From NCBI GenBank assembly GCA_006937955.1, contig SSNP01000355.1:124001-188000 (forward strand): 64,000 nucleotides of DNA, written 5' to 3'. Each line of letters opens with the position of its first letter. Position 1 is the first letter of the stretch. Positions 24,277 through 39,000 of the stretch are shown here, piece after piece. Under the pieces are notes generated by a model. The model saw only the letters and a program-made list of their open reading frames with translations. It was not told where the DNA came from and did not search any database. Both the position numbers and the translations under genes were made by a program. This stretch comes from Pachypanchax playfairii (lineage: Eukaryota; Chordata; Actinopteri; Cyprinodontiformes; Aplocheilidae).

Positions 24277-25980
24277 AGGCAGGGTATACGATTGTGGGAG
24301 TGCTCCTCAAGAGGGCGTTATTGCAAAATAAAAATTCCCACCCATTGCTTCATGCTCTCCCCCTAAGCCACGCCTCAATACCACAAGCATGCGCAGCCAA
24401 CTCGTAGGACACCAGCCATTTCAACCAAAGTCACAAAATACAACCTGATCTTACCTGTCCAGAAGAAAATTGCCAACCACCGCACCGGTTAGCAAGCCCA
24501 TAGCTTCCTTGAGTTGACGCCACCGTGTAAATGCAGCAGCTGTGGTGCAGATTCAGGCTTTTGGCATGCTCTTCGTCGACTTTCTTCTTTCTCGTTGCTA
24601 TTTCCACAACAGCTTTGCATTTTTGATTCATTTTGGGAAATTTATCTGCACTAACGTCGAACTTGATGCTTCACCAAACAAACACGTCAGCTAATGCAGC
24701 TTGCGCAATCTATTTATCTGCTGGCGCGACAAAGTAGCTCAAGCTCATTCAGGGTTTACACAGCAACACAGAATCCTGCAGTCGGACTGCAGACACAGAC
24801 ACACGTCGGTCTGACGGATTGAAAAGAGTTCTCTACTTGTTTCAAACTAATCTTAGAAGTAACTTGTGACATATAAAACATTTAGTTTACACATCGGTGA
24901 CCATTTATCTGCTAAATGCAGAATAACACTGAGTTTATGAGTGAAAATGACTTCATGACTCCGATTGTCACACTGACAATTTGATTTGATAATGAACCCG
25001 CCTCTTATTAAATGTGGAACATTGCGCAGCTCAGACAAGCGAGTGTTGAAGGGGTTACAAAAAATTACTCAGTCAGAAAAAAATACTACCACAAAATGAA
25101 TTTACCTAACCCTTAATTTGAGCTCATTTCATTTACTACTTTTTACTACCGCGCGGACACCCTGTCACTTCCTGTTTACAGGCTAGAACGAGCGTGCTGG
25201 AACACGGAAGCTTTGCTTACAAGCCTATTATCCTGGACGGACCGTCGAAGTTGATTAGATGAGGTTTTCCCAGGGTTTTTTGCTGCAGAAAGAATGATTA
25301 TTACTCGGTCTAGTTTAAAGAGGTCCTTCCATTAAAAACGGATTTTCTGAGGTTTCTGTTGAATATTTTAGCTCCACAGATGTTCTTACCTTCATAGTGG
25401 GTGTGGAAACAGGTCAACAACTTCTCTTTCAGTTTTTATCTCTCAAACTATGCAAGTGGCGATAAAACCCGAGTTCTCCCGAGTCTGAACAGCCTGTATC
25501 TGTTTCGTCACAACTCCTTTGTTCGTTAGTTTTCCCGCAGTTGAAACCACGCCTAGCATGCTGCTCACTAAAAAGCTGTAGCATAACGTAGCAAACATTA
25601 AGACATCACTTCTGACGTTACCATACACAGCGGGGCAGGAAACAGTATTCTTTGCTCTCATAGGCTAGTTTGTTAGCCAATCAGAGTCCAGCAAATTCGA
25701 ATAATGAATTTTAATGAGTTGCTGCAGAAGCCTGACGAAACCAGCCGAATTTTGACGCAGAGAGGTTGAAAGGTCTGTTAATCAGTGTTTCCTGATGTTT
25801 TTTAGATATAAAATGTTTCATATTACTGGTTAATACTTAAGAAATAACCACAAGGTCCTGAAATGTGTATGAAATGGCCTCTTTTAAGAACTCCTAAAAT
25901 GTAAATTGCCACTGGTATATGAAGAGCATTTTTTGCAGTTTTGAAAAAAGTGTTTTAAAATGAAATCATATACCCTGCCT
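24277..25980. mobile_element. Nested TTAA MITE, family C
   Basis: TTAA flanks (24273-24276 and 25981-25984) enclose inverted ends AGGCAGGGTATACGATT and AATCATATACCCTGCCT. It lies inside family B, where the sequence on the two sides (GAGAAATGTGTGAG and GCCAAAAACC) belongs to the outer element. It is itself interrupted by the family D element at 25319-25883; without it the element would be about 1135 bp. Short open frames inside have no recognised domain. Confidence 0.85.
25319..25883. mobile_element. Nested TTAA MITE, family D, copy 1
   Basis: About 565 bp between TTAA at 25315-25318 and 25884-25887. The ends read AGAGGTCCTTCC and GGCCTCTT, short imperfect inverted repeats. A second copy in the same orientation lies at 46828-47409, with matching sequence throughout apart from small insertions and deletions. 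A CCAAT-box-like AGCCAATCAG occurs at 25675-25684 and is kept in the other copy. It is the innermost element of the nest. Confidence 0.8.
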
Positions 25981-26087
25981 TTAAGCCAAAAACCACTTTG
26001 GTTTTTTTTTTTTTTTTATAAGAAAATAAAATCAAAACATGGTTAAAAGCTTCAAACAGTTGATTTTGCATTATATAGGACCTTTAA

Positions 26088-27676
26088 AAATACATTTTTT
26101 GTGTTAATAGCAACATACAGACAATCACAGCCTTTAAAATCTAAACAGATTCTACTAATTTTAAGCTCAACCATAGTGACACCAGGTTGAAGGAAGTCTA
26201 CGCTTGTGTCGTAGTTATACAATCTGCTGTAGAAGAAGATGAAAGTCTGTATTTTCTGCCGCCTTAATTCTCCTCAGAAACAGTTTGAATTCTTAACAGC
26301 ATGTTTAGGGAGCTCTGATCTTTAATCTCTTACTCCGTTGACTTTATTTAAATACATGTAAATGTTTTGACTCTGTTAATTTGAGGGAACATTTTTTGTT
26401 TGTTTCACATCCAATAGGATTTCATATACTTTGGGAATAAACAACTTTTGAAGTCGGTGCTTTGGGGAGGTTGATGGAGATCAGCTGTGTTTACATTATA
26501 CTGAATGCAAACATTCTTTCAAAAACACTCACTAAGTAATTACCGCAAATGCTTTCTTCCTTTTTTTTTTCCAAAGGCAGCAGTTGTTTCCTTTGTTTAA
26601 TTTTGAAACAATTGAAGTTCCTGTGTTACGACATCTGACACACTGTCTCATCACAATGCTTCACAAGTATTTAGGAACTTTTGGACAAGCCGTCAGTAAT
26701 CATGTAAATTTGTAAAGGCTGAATTTCTTTGGAATATGATGTACTTTGATGATAAAAGAGCTTCTGGGTTTTTTTCGGTTTGAGTTGCAATAAAATTATT
26801 CGACTCCTAAATTTCCCGCAGGTGAAAGAAAAATCTTGTAAAGTGAGCTGTTGACATGTCAAAAGTGTTTTTAAAGTATTGTATGTGTGAAGCGTTTCAG
26901 TGAAACTCTTAATGCATCTGAATCATTCATAACATTGTGAAGGCATTTTTAAATCGACTTTATTCACCTACGCACTTCATTTGGAAAAATAAAAAAGAAC
27001 ATGTATTCAGTTCTTTAATGGCACAAAATGTTTAAAACATTTCAGAAGAAGCAAATTTGCTTTTATAAAAAAATTTTACATTTTTATCTTTATTCCCACT
27101 TCTCCCAAAGAGACAGAACATCTGTACCAGGCACACACTGTGTTCTTATTGGTTAATACTACAGGACTGTACTTATTGATCCTGCTGACTGATGCAACCC
27201 CACAAGGTTTTTATTACAGACCAGCTACCTTATTTAAAGCTCTATTAGTGTGGCTCCACATCTTTCAGACAAAGACTCTCCTGATAACTATTTTTTGAGG
27301 AAGGACATTTGCTTACTGAAAGTTGACTGAACCTGTTGCTCTACGTCTTGCTGATGTGTCTACAAATATTTTATTACTTCAGAAAAAGTTTTTATTAGTA
27401 GTAGCAGTTCATTTGAAGGTTTCTTCTATTTAAAAGTGTTTCTGATCTGTTCAGCTTTTCACCAGATGGAGATGGAAAGAATTATTATAATTATTTACTA
27501 TGATTTAGTTGAACATGTCCCAGACATTGTAATCAACCTCAATCAATCATATGCTTTTGTATGTTTTTAATTAACACCATAGTAACTTCCTCCCTCGATG
27601 AATCACACTGCAGCTGGTTTTAAGAAAAATCATGACCAAGCTAATTTATTGGGGATTTGCTGAACTGGTTCTTCTG
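26088..27676. other. AT-rich DNA between MITEs
   Basis: No exon, RNA gene or complete element was recognised between the repeat nest and the family E MITE. A short T run lies near 26562-26571. Confidence 0.4.
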
Positions 27677-27680
27677 TTGA

Positions 27681-28180
27681 GAGACGAAATCTAGAGTTTT
27701 TTTCTCAGAGGGCGCCACTGAGGCAAAAATTGTTGCACCTTTAAGTCCCGCCCCTTTGTCTGTGATAAGATAGCAATGATAGTGAGCGTTTTGTAAGACA
27801 TGTACCATCTTTGTTACGATGGACACTTAATGGATAAGTTACGTTCATACAATTTATATGTTTATTTATTCATTTTAATTGTTTCGGTGTCTTTGCAGCG
27901 TTGTAAATAACTGACTGTAGTTCTTCAGGATACGTGCGCGCGCACGCTTGGTTGATTGACAGGTGTACAATGCGGATGTTGAACGCTTTTAGCTAATGCT
28001 GGGCAACACTCAGTAAATATTACATGCACCCCTATGGGACAGGGAGGGGCTTTGAAAAAGGAAAAAAACGTGACGTTTTCCCGACATTAAATTACAGAAC
28101 CAAGTCAGACTGTCACTTTTATGGAGTTTCAAAAAAATCCTACATTACTCCTGAAAGGGGTAAAACTCCAGATTGCAGCT
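27681..28180. mobile_element. TTAA MITE, family E, copy 1
   Basis: The right end, CTCCAGATTGCAGCT, is followed by TTAA (28181-28184). The left end is a decayed inverse (GAGACGAAATCTAGAGTTTT) preceded by TTGA, one change from TTAA. The interior matches the reverse complement of 45456 to about 45831, including the TGCGCGCGCACG-like stretch and ATTTATTCATTTTAA, so the two copies are in opposite orientation. The alternating purine-pyrimidine patch near 27933-27946 (GTGCGCGCGCAC) is part of the family, not a separate microsatellite. Confidence 0.75.
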
Positions 28181-28184
28181 TTAA

Positions 28185-28707
<523 letters not shown>

Positions 28708-30290
28708 ATATCTAAACTGAGCAGCAATGAAAGAAGGATTTTAACTAATTGCACACTTCAGTAACATCTGCTGTGATTCTTCTAGTCTAATCAGTGAAGC
28801 ATCTCATTGAAACTGACAGTAATTTGGAAAATTTAGATTCGAACCAACTAAAATCAAAGCGTACAAACTGACCAGGGAAACTTTTAAATGTTAAATGATC
28901 TTGAATATTAATTTTTGAAGCAGGTATTTGCTGTATTAATATGTATTAATGTTGTGTTTTTTTTCTCCCTCAGTTATTCCTCTTTAGGTGTTCAATCCAA
29001 ACTTCTCTGGTCTTTGTTTGGATGCTCTTTTGATGGCTTGTGTGCTTCTCTGTATTCTGGAGAATTTAGCTGCAGATGACCTTTCATAGACAAAACTGTG
29101 TCTCTTGGATAATGGCTAACGTCACAGTGATGTTTCTGTCTTTTTCTTCCCAAGATGCAAAAAAGGAAATGCTTTAGATGAAAAAAACATGCCTTTTTAC
29201 ACGTTATGAAAAGCTTGTATCTTAGAGGAATGGAAGAAGCTTGTCACAAATTGCATCACCACTCTAGGATGCAATTTAAATTCCACTTTTTATGATTCCT
29301 TCAAATCCTTCCATTAAACTTGCACTTTTTTTTCTTTTAAAAAATAAATGTGAATGTATTATAATGGAGTTATAACAGAACCATCCACGTTTTTCTCTTT
29401 TCTCTTGGCTGGTTCTTACCAGACATTCAAGATGGTTTAACAAAAATGGTCCATAAAGGATGCAGACCAGTCATTTGCTTTCATAAAATTTCTATTGGCC
29501 GTATAAAAAATTTAATTTCAATTTTCTTTTAAAACAAATTCCTCTCGGAGCTGAAACTGTCAGAAAAACTGAAAGGCATCTTCCACCATTGTTAGTTATT
29601 ATAAGCACTAATAAATAAGACTATTTAGACTTAATATTGGTCACATTTAAGACACCGATATTCTTTGACCTTGTATGTACATGAATAGCCTTCATCAGCC
29701 ACAAAACAAATAGCTTTTTTACCGTTATTAGCTTGACAACATGCAGCATGTCATGAGAAAATGCTTTTCTCAGATGGGTTGTCTTGAAAATATATGGCCT
29801 CTTCCTCTGCAGCGATGAGTCAGTTAGAACAGTAATGAAGTTATTTTTCCTCAGAGTGAGAAATGGGAGAAAGAAAGGGAAATCAATAGTGATATCTTGA
29901 AGCTAGAGTCTGCCATCTAATCTCTCAGTGGTACTGGAAGTGCTTCATTTGGCCTTTTTGATGCTTCCCCACCCACACTTTGCTCACAAAAACACCTACT
30001 CCCTAGTGTTCCTTCTACGTAAACATGCATAAATGGACTTCATACAAGCTCAAAATATCCGCCTGCCCATGTAGGAGAGATTAAGAAAGTGCTGAGAAGT
30101 TTCAAATAAAGAATTCGGCACAGACCGGGTGCTAAAACATTCATTCTTTTTCTCCTGTTGTAATCATATTTTATTTAGTCGATGCTGTATGTTTTCACTT
30201 TTATCTTGCAGAGCTCTGCTGCAAATTGCTATTTTCTTTTTTTCAAAGGCTTTTTCACATGTACAAAGAACATGGGTACAACTTTTCCAT
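28708..30290. other. AT-rich DNA without supported genes
   Basis: No coding exon, RNA gene or transposon end was found. T-rich runs occur near 28957-28966 and 29327-29337. Confidence 0.4.
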
Positions 30291-30294
30291 CAGG

Positions 30295-30349
30295 AGGGGG
30301 GGGGGGGGGGGNNNNNNNNNNGGGGGGGGGGGGGGGGGGGGGGGGGGGG
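30295..30349. repeat. Poly-G tract containing an assembly gap
   Basis: G runs flank ten N at 30312-30321, so the real length is unknown. Long poly-G can form quadruplexes and is difficult to sequence, which may explain the gap. Confidence 0.9.
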
Positions 30350-33300
30350 TTGACCAATGTAGAGAACTGTGGAGTCTCATTGTTCTAGCACAAACATGTT
30401 GGTCTTGTTTGCTACATTTTGATTAACCCCGTCCCACATAGATTGGCTTCTTGTGATGAAGTGACCTCAGTGCTGGTTACTGCACCGTGTTAGCAAAGGA
30501 ATTTGAATCAGGTGATGGGGCCCTTTAAACGTACCTACCTGTGTGATGTTCCTAGTTGAACTTAGTCCAACATCAGAAAGGTTGAATCTAGAGACTATGA
30601 ATAAATAACTAGGTTTCCTCCTTCTTTTCACATTTGAAAGTAACATTTCATCAGAAAGATTTATTTAATCCTTTGTAGTTAAAACCATAAAGTGGAACAG
30701 CAGGCTTCATCTGTGTGTCTGAGGAGTGTCTAAGTTGATCTCCGGCAGGCAGCCAAAACTATAGTCTTTAAGTAACATGACACAAAATACCAACAGATCA
30801 TCTCTTAATCTTTGTGGCAGCTGTGGGCTTTCAGAGATCTTCAGCTACCATAACCCAATCTGAGAATGATGCACGGTCATTTCAAGACACTGTTATTATT
30901 CAACTAGAAGCATTTTGACCATCAGGATAAAGACACAACAGAAATTTAGCTGCTGTGGTACAACATCTATATAAAACACTTGAAGTGGAAGGATTTGGGA
31001 GTTGAAGAGCTAATCTCTTCTACTAAAGCTTGTTAGGCAATCTCTTTTACACTACTGGGAATCGGGATCTTGAAATTGGCCCACTGAGTTTTATTTTGTA
31101 TATACTACCTAGTAAAAGAGCAGAAGCCATGACTGATTGGGCAGCAAGAGAAGAAGTAAACATGATGAAATGCAGCAGGTCAAAAGACTCCATCTCTCAT
31201 AGACCAGCTGTCTGATTTCAGAAAGGTTTTTCCAGAGTTTAAAAACATAAAATCATGAGAGTTAGAGCTGTAAGATGACACAAATTTATTTAGTCTATTA
31301 GTTTGTCTCAAACACTGATTACCTGTAATATGTAGAGGAATTATACCAAATTAATTGTATTAAATTTCAGGATTTTAGCAAGTGATACAACAAACATTTC
31401 ACTGATTGTTTAAATATATTTTGTCTCCATATAAAAATATAATTGGGAAACAACCAGCAACAATCTCAAACAATCTAAGATTTATTTCTAATTTTCCAGA
31501 TTCACAGTTTAAAAGGCAATAAGAACATTCTAGTAGAAAAGGGAGGTTTGATCTGGTTTTGTGACTGTGACCAACGTCTTTGCAAAAAAAATTAAAATTC
31601 CGACCCTGACTGTTGGTGTCCACTTATTCATCTGAGGTAAATTGAAATAATTGAAAGATATCAAACAAAGCAGGACCAAGTCAGCTCAGAAGGGAAGCAC
31701 TCCAATCAGATCGACTGGACTTCTCATTCATAATTAGGTCCATAAGCGGTCATCATCACTGTTTTGATCAAACCAGTCTGATGCCTGCATTTAATTTCTT
31801 ATCTTGCGTAACTCATTGAATATTAAAAACAAAAGGTTACAGTTATTCATACAAAGCTATATGTGATCCTGTTGAATGTTCTGAAAAGTTAAAGAACCTG
31901 AAGGAACAGGGTGAAGTAAATATACCGAAGTATTTACTCTGGTAGTTGCTGTTCATGTTTAGAGGAGGAAGAGCTGTCAGATTTTATGCACCTGTTTCAT
32001 AAACCTGTCCAAGCTTTGAGATTGTTTTCAAATCTTTATGATGTATCAGTTACAGAGAAGCTCTTCCTATGAATGTCAAGGTGGTGTATGAATCAAAGAA
32101 AGAGATGAAGTCAAGTGTGGAGCGGCACATTACGTATCAGTCCTCAGTTAAAACTCCAGGCCAAAGGGAAGATCTGAGTCTCTCCTTGTGAAGTGAAGTT
32201 CTCAGCTTCTCATCTCAACCTCCCATCCTTCCTGTGCTTTTCTTTCATCTGCATTTTTCTCTCACCCCACCTTTTTTGCTTTTCTGCTTGCTCTAACAAA
32301 GTCCTCAGATTCAGGTCAGAGGGGGCTGACAGTCTGCCTTTGGCAGTTATTAAAGTAAGGTTCAGCAGAGAAAGGCCTCCAAGGATAGCCATCCATCAGG
32401 GAAGGTAGGAGTGAGAGTGTGTTTTAGGGCCTCATCAGAAAGGTGACCATCACCAAAAATAGAATAGTTAAGTTGAAATGCTTTCACGCCCTAGAGTTTC
32501 AGTTTTTCAAGCTTTAGATCCCACGTTTCTCATTTCATCTCCAACCCATGTGGAGTATAAAATTTAAATGTTATTAACATTCAATCCACTCAGCTCCATA
32601 TTCTTGTTTCCTGATATCCATACCCTTTACTGTGGTTCGTGGGACTTAGCGTCTTCCCGTATGGGACCAAGGTGACTCCTTCTTTTCCTGTAGGCCACAT
32701 GTTAACTCAGCCTCTCTATCTGACTAAACTCAATTTCTTCCTCCACTGCCTCGGACTGCATCATCAGAATAGGGCGCCGTAGAGCCAGAGAGCATTCCCA
32801 CAGGCCAGATTTGCATACACAAAAATCCACTTTCTCTGAGAAACATTTCATAGCTGTGTTCTTCTTCTTTTCATTCCCCCTATAATATAATTTTACTTTT
32901 CTCCTTCACCTTCTAGAATTTAGGAAGTAGTTTGTGTATGAACTACTTCCAACCAATAACGGCACTAGATTCACACCGTCAAAACAGGAAGGAGACTGGC
33001 GAGCAAACAGCAAAACAGGATGAAAGCCAACATGTGTAGGTATTTTTTCCAGGTGCCGCATTAGACTGAGATTGCCTGTTGGCCACTTGCCTGGGAAAAC
33101 CCCAGTTAACAGCTATGCTTTGTGTAGCCTTCAAAGTGTCTGGAGTTGAAACGTGTTTTATTTAAAAAAAAAAAAAAATGCCAGATCACTGCCAAAAAAG
33201 TAAAAAATCCCAACCCTACAGGCTTGCGCTGTGGTATCAATGACCTTATCTACCTAAATTGATTTAAGATTCATTCTAAAACCAAACTAGTGCTAGTTAG

Positions 33301-33837
33301 AAGCTTTTACCAGGCAGCAGAAAACTTTCCAGTTTTCCTTCTCTTTTCTTCTCTGCCGCTAATGTTTTGTAAAGCCATTTTTCCTTCATTGATGATTTTA
33401 TGCTCTCCCCTTTATTATACGTGTCTAATATAATTTGAAAAGCAGGATACCTTTCAAAGTAGCAAATGAGCATCCTTGGAGGGAAAATAAAACTTGATAG
33501 AGTATAAAGGGTAATGTGATTTCTGATGAGGAGCTATCAATTTTGTTAATCTCTTTGGGCTCTTGGTTGAATCTTATTATGGGTGAAACTATGATCTCTG
33601 ATAGTTGTAACAGAGCAGGAAATCAGCAGCTGTTGGCACCCAAAAGCTCTAAACAGGGAAAATTGCATTGCACAACAAAGTGAACACTGTTGTGGGAGGT
33701 ACATCAGTGCCATGTTTTTAGCTAAATAAGAATATATGACCAAGAGAAACAGCAGCATTTGTAAACAAATAGCCTAATTAAGAAATAATGAGCAGACTAT
33801 ACATGATGAACTTTCTTTATACGGTTGTGTTGAAGCA

Positions 33838-33840
<3 letters not shown>
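30350..33840. other. AT-rich DNA without supported genes
   Basis: No coding exon or repeat family was recognised apart from the hairpin at 32923-32950 and a poly-A run near 33164-33178. The frames near 32193-32408 overlap on opposite strands and have no known motif. Confidence 0.4.
32923..32950. repeat. Perfect 10-bp inverted repeat with 8-nt loop
   Basis: GGAAGTAGTT, then TGTGTATG, then AACTACTTCC. The arms are exact. The core GGAAGT resembles an ETS-factor binding site on each strand, so it could be a paired protein site, or it could fold as a small hairpin. No transcription terminator context is expected in this kind of genome. Confidence 0.7.
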
Positions 33841-35351
<1,511 letters not shown>

Positions 35352-35590
35352 ACTGTAGTCTGAGACTTATTACATTTACACTGACACTCACTCACACCAG
35401 CTTGTCAGTTCAGTTCCACCTGTTTTTTTGATGTACTGACCTCAGACTCACACTCACAGCTAGAGCTCACTGCATTCTCCAGATGTGGAGAAGCCAGTTT
35501 TTGTAGAATCAAAATCTTTTCCTTTTTTATTATTATTTTCTTTATGTTTTCGTGAGAATAAAATGCATCCCTAATAATAAAAGTAACTAA

Positions 35591-36079
35591 AGACCAACTC
35601 TGATGAAATTCATGCTTTTCATGTTGTTAGCATGTTCTTTTTGGCATTTCTCTGATGCTGGAGGACATATCTTATGGAAATTAAGCTCAGAATTGCATTT
35701 CTGAGTATTTCTGCATTCAAATTGCTGTGAATTAGTCGCAGACACAAAACTGCAGTTTAGAAAAGATTGTGTTTGTGATATAGAAAAGGCACTGGGTGGG
35801 CTACAAGCTCCTGCTCTGCTAGCTGTAAGCTATCAGTAGCGCTAGCATAAACAGAAAGCTCTCAGCAACAGGGAGGGGCGTGGTCACTCTGCGCCAACGA
35901 TTTGCTAATTGCTATTGCAATTATAGCAATTAGCGAATTGCTAATAAGCTACTGCCGCTATGCAGAAACTACTTCCTAGAAAATGACATAGGTTTTGAAA
36001 TTTTTGGTAAAAACGCAATAGGCTAATCCTAATTTAAAGACCACTAAAAACTAGCTAAAAAAATGATCAGAGAGGGTCT
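35591..36079. mobile_element. TTAA MITE, family G, copy 1 (uninterrupted)
   Basis: A 489-bp element with ends AGACCAACTCTGATGAAATT and, inverted, ATGATCAGAGAGGGTCT. The right flank is TTAA (36080-36083); the left flank is CTAA (35587-35590), one change away. It matches the copy at 42312-43257 along its length and keeps the single TTAA (35681-35684) where that copy received an insert. A 31-nt palindrome (35904-35934) is specific to this copy. Confidence 0.8.
35904..35934. repeat. Perfect 12-bp inverted repeat with 7-nt loop
   Basis: GCTAATTGCTAT, then TGCAATT, then ATAGCAATTAGC. It lies inside family G copy 1. The sister copy at 42312-43257 lacks it, so it arose after the copies separated or was lost from the other. 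Confidence 0.75.
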
Positions 36080-36083
36080 TTAA

Positions 36084-39000
36084 AGACCTGTCGTTGAACA
36101 GCTTTCTTAACATTTTGTTACATTTATTTAAAAAAAAATGTGTAATATCATCCATCCAAATTTTTATGGGATACAAGAATGCCAGTGGTTTTGATAGTAA
36201 AAACAGACATGACATGCACACCTGCTGTGATTTTATTTTCTCATGCTTCTAAAGATACAGCTTGTTTCAATTGCTCGAAAACGTTTTGATGGGATTTTAA
36301 TCTGGTGTTTAATTTGCCAGAGTTTTGCTAGCGTGTTCGCAGCAGAACTATTATCCTATTAAATTCTGGTTCGACTTCATCTGTCAAACAGACGGTTTCA
36401 CGTTATGCTAAGAATTCATTTACATGATTCAGCCTTCATAGTTAAATCAGTGACCGCAAACTGCCCAGACCTTGTGGTTTTTCCACTGCTGCGCTTCACA
36501 GTTGTTATAGAGTTAAAGACTTGAGAATCTGCTGTTGATCTGCACCTGACAAGCTTAATGTTGATGCTGACAGACAGCTTTCTTAATCTAAATATGAAGA
36601 GTGTAATATTACAAAAAATATTAGTCCTTACAGATGTTTTTAGCTGCTTCTCTCTGATGTTCATTTCAGTACCACTTGTCTCTTTTATCAAGTTAAACTT
36701 GTTTTTTGAATATATATTTAAAGATATTAAATAGTAACAAAAATCACAACATGTTGTGATAATTTAATTAAATATACCGCATTAGCGGATAAACAGCTGT
36801 GATCTACTTAATGAAGTTACTAATTGAATTAGTCAAATTAAATAAAACTTTCATCTGAGTGTTATTGTGAAGCATTGATGTTTTTGGATGAGCATGAGTG
36901 ATGACAGTAGTCTTTAAAGTTAGACCTCACAGTGTGAATGTATCTTTGTATGCAGGAATGAAAAGAGGGGGAAGTGACAGGAAATCAAATGGTAGCAACA
37001 GGAGTTTCACAGACCACAAACACACAATTGTCTGCTGCATGGGTGGCGGTCCCAGGCGCACTCGTATTTACAGATGGACCCACATCCCATAGTCTTCTCT
37101 CATGCTTTATAGAAAGCCTCTTTTGAGCTTCCAATTGCATGTTTAACTCACAGAATTCCTTTGCTCTTGCTGCTCTTCCAACTGCACCTGATTGTGTATT
37201 ATTTTCACTGTTTATTGCTGACTAAGGGTTGGGCTTAAACAGAAATGTTCGCTTGTTGGCTGAATTGAAATGTGCTGACTCGGAGGTGACACGGATGGAA
37301 AAAAACAGCTGTTTTTAATCGGTAATGATTAAAATGACTCAGTAATGAAAGTCAGAGGAGTTTCTAGATTTTCTCACTGATTTTCCTGAAAATTTAAGAT
37401 CCATCAAATTGAGTTTTCTCTGATATGTGAGCAAATAGCTGGTGGGGTGTTCTTCTTCTTTTTTTTTTTTTTTTTACAAATCCTTAGAGTTTCCTCCTTA
37501 ATGGGATTTGATTGTAGGCAGGGGAGACTAAGATGTAAGCTTGTGAGAGATTAAAGTTTGTATTTTTGATTGTTCCCCCACTGTGATGGAACTTTTACGT
37601 CGGCTCTAGTCAGATGAGTATAGCCTGAATTAGCCTTAGCGGGAGGAAGAGAAGGGGCACCGAGAGGGTCTGCAGCTAATCCCAGGATATTGAGCAGGAT
37701 TCCTAAGATGAGACTTTGCTCCTTTGCTTTCCCAAGTGTGACGATGGGGAGTGTGGGGGATGAGGGAAGAGGGTGGATTTGGGGTCTTTTTCTCTACTCA
37801 GTCCCTATTGTGAAGAGAGTTTTCACAGTTTAGGGCCACAGTGTCTGGGATTCTCTGCCCACTGAAGTGAGTCTTTTTGGGGGGAACAGCCAGGCGGTGT
37901 TGGCCTCTGAGGATTAAGCCCACTGGGATAATCAGGATCAGTTCAGTGTCCTCGAAGGGGGTCTTAGTTTATGTCCATCAGAGTAGGAGAGAGGACGCCA
38001 CTGTCCCATGTAGCTGCTGGCTATGCCTGCTTCCCCCCTTGTACCCAAACTCCATTCACTTCCCTCTCCTCAGCTTCACTGTGCCTAACTCAACAACCAA
38101 AACACTGAGGTGCCGTGTGGAATTTGATAAAATCACACAATATAAATGTGTTATTTTGTATATTTTAATTCAGTATTTCTAACTTAAAGAACTAAACAAT
38201 TTTTTGTTTTTGAAAATAAGTTTGGATTAAAAGGACTCTGGTATTGGACATCCTGTCCCTACCGCTGATTGTTTCACATTTAGGTGTCTGGACCTAAGAA
38301 GGAAAAAATAGTTGCATGGGTAAAGGATGTCGTTTTGTTTTAAGCCACATCTGTTTTTGAGATTTCTTCATACACTGTTGTTTCTTAAACTACCTAAAAA
38401 CAAGCTTGGGAACTGAATGGGATCCAGCATATCCAGGTGGTGGTATTATTTAGTCTACATGCAACAAGAAGCAGGAAGGCAAACTTTTAATATTAGACCT
38501 ATTGTTTTTGCTCTAACTTAAGCTTTTAAACACCCTTCAGTTCTTTTTCCTTCAATGTGGTTAAACTTTAGTATCAGTTCCTTTTTCCTGTGGTGGTAGC
38601 TGCAGGCTCTGCTACTCCAATCAGTTCATATCTACAGTAAGAGCTTCAACAAACATTGTTTGCCTTGTGCAGTTACTAAGATACGAGCTGTAACAACCGC
38701 GAGTATGCGAGTGAATAGTGAACAACTCAAGCACGCAGACAGACAGAGCAGTTCGCTGAACAAAGGCCAACAAATAAGTGCCTTCATATCCCCCTTTTCT
38801 GGACAGTTGAGAGTTTGTATGGAGAGAAGGGCAGGGGGTATGGGAGCAGGCGGTCACAATGTGGCATAGAGAATCCAGTGTTTGGAAAATATTGTGTAAC
38901 AGAATTTCACAGTTGGGTGTTGGGGTGGTTCTTTGCATAGGTGTCAAGATCAAATTAAGTTGACTCTAAACTCTAGTATATCCTCACAACATGTTTGTTA

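Larger units (their letters stand above)
21816..26083. mobile_element. Outer TTAA MITE, family B, carrying nested inserts
   Basis: The left end (AGTTCCTGAATCATGC) follows TTAA at 21812-21815, and the right end (GCATTATATAGGACCT) precedes TTAA at 26084-26087. They are inverted copies of each other. Internal sequence next to both ends matches the family copy at 55669-56209 in the opposite orientation: near the left end ATTACAGCTT and CTGGGATAGGC, near the right end CAGTTGATTTTGCAT, and in the middle the segment with GCAGCTGCTC. It is interrupted by the Tc1 element at 21875-23466 and by the family C MITE at 24277-25980. Without these and their duplicated targets the element would be about 966 bp. 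It has no coding capacity of its own. Confidence 0.75.
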
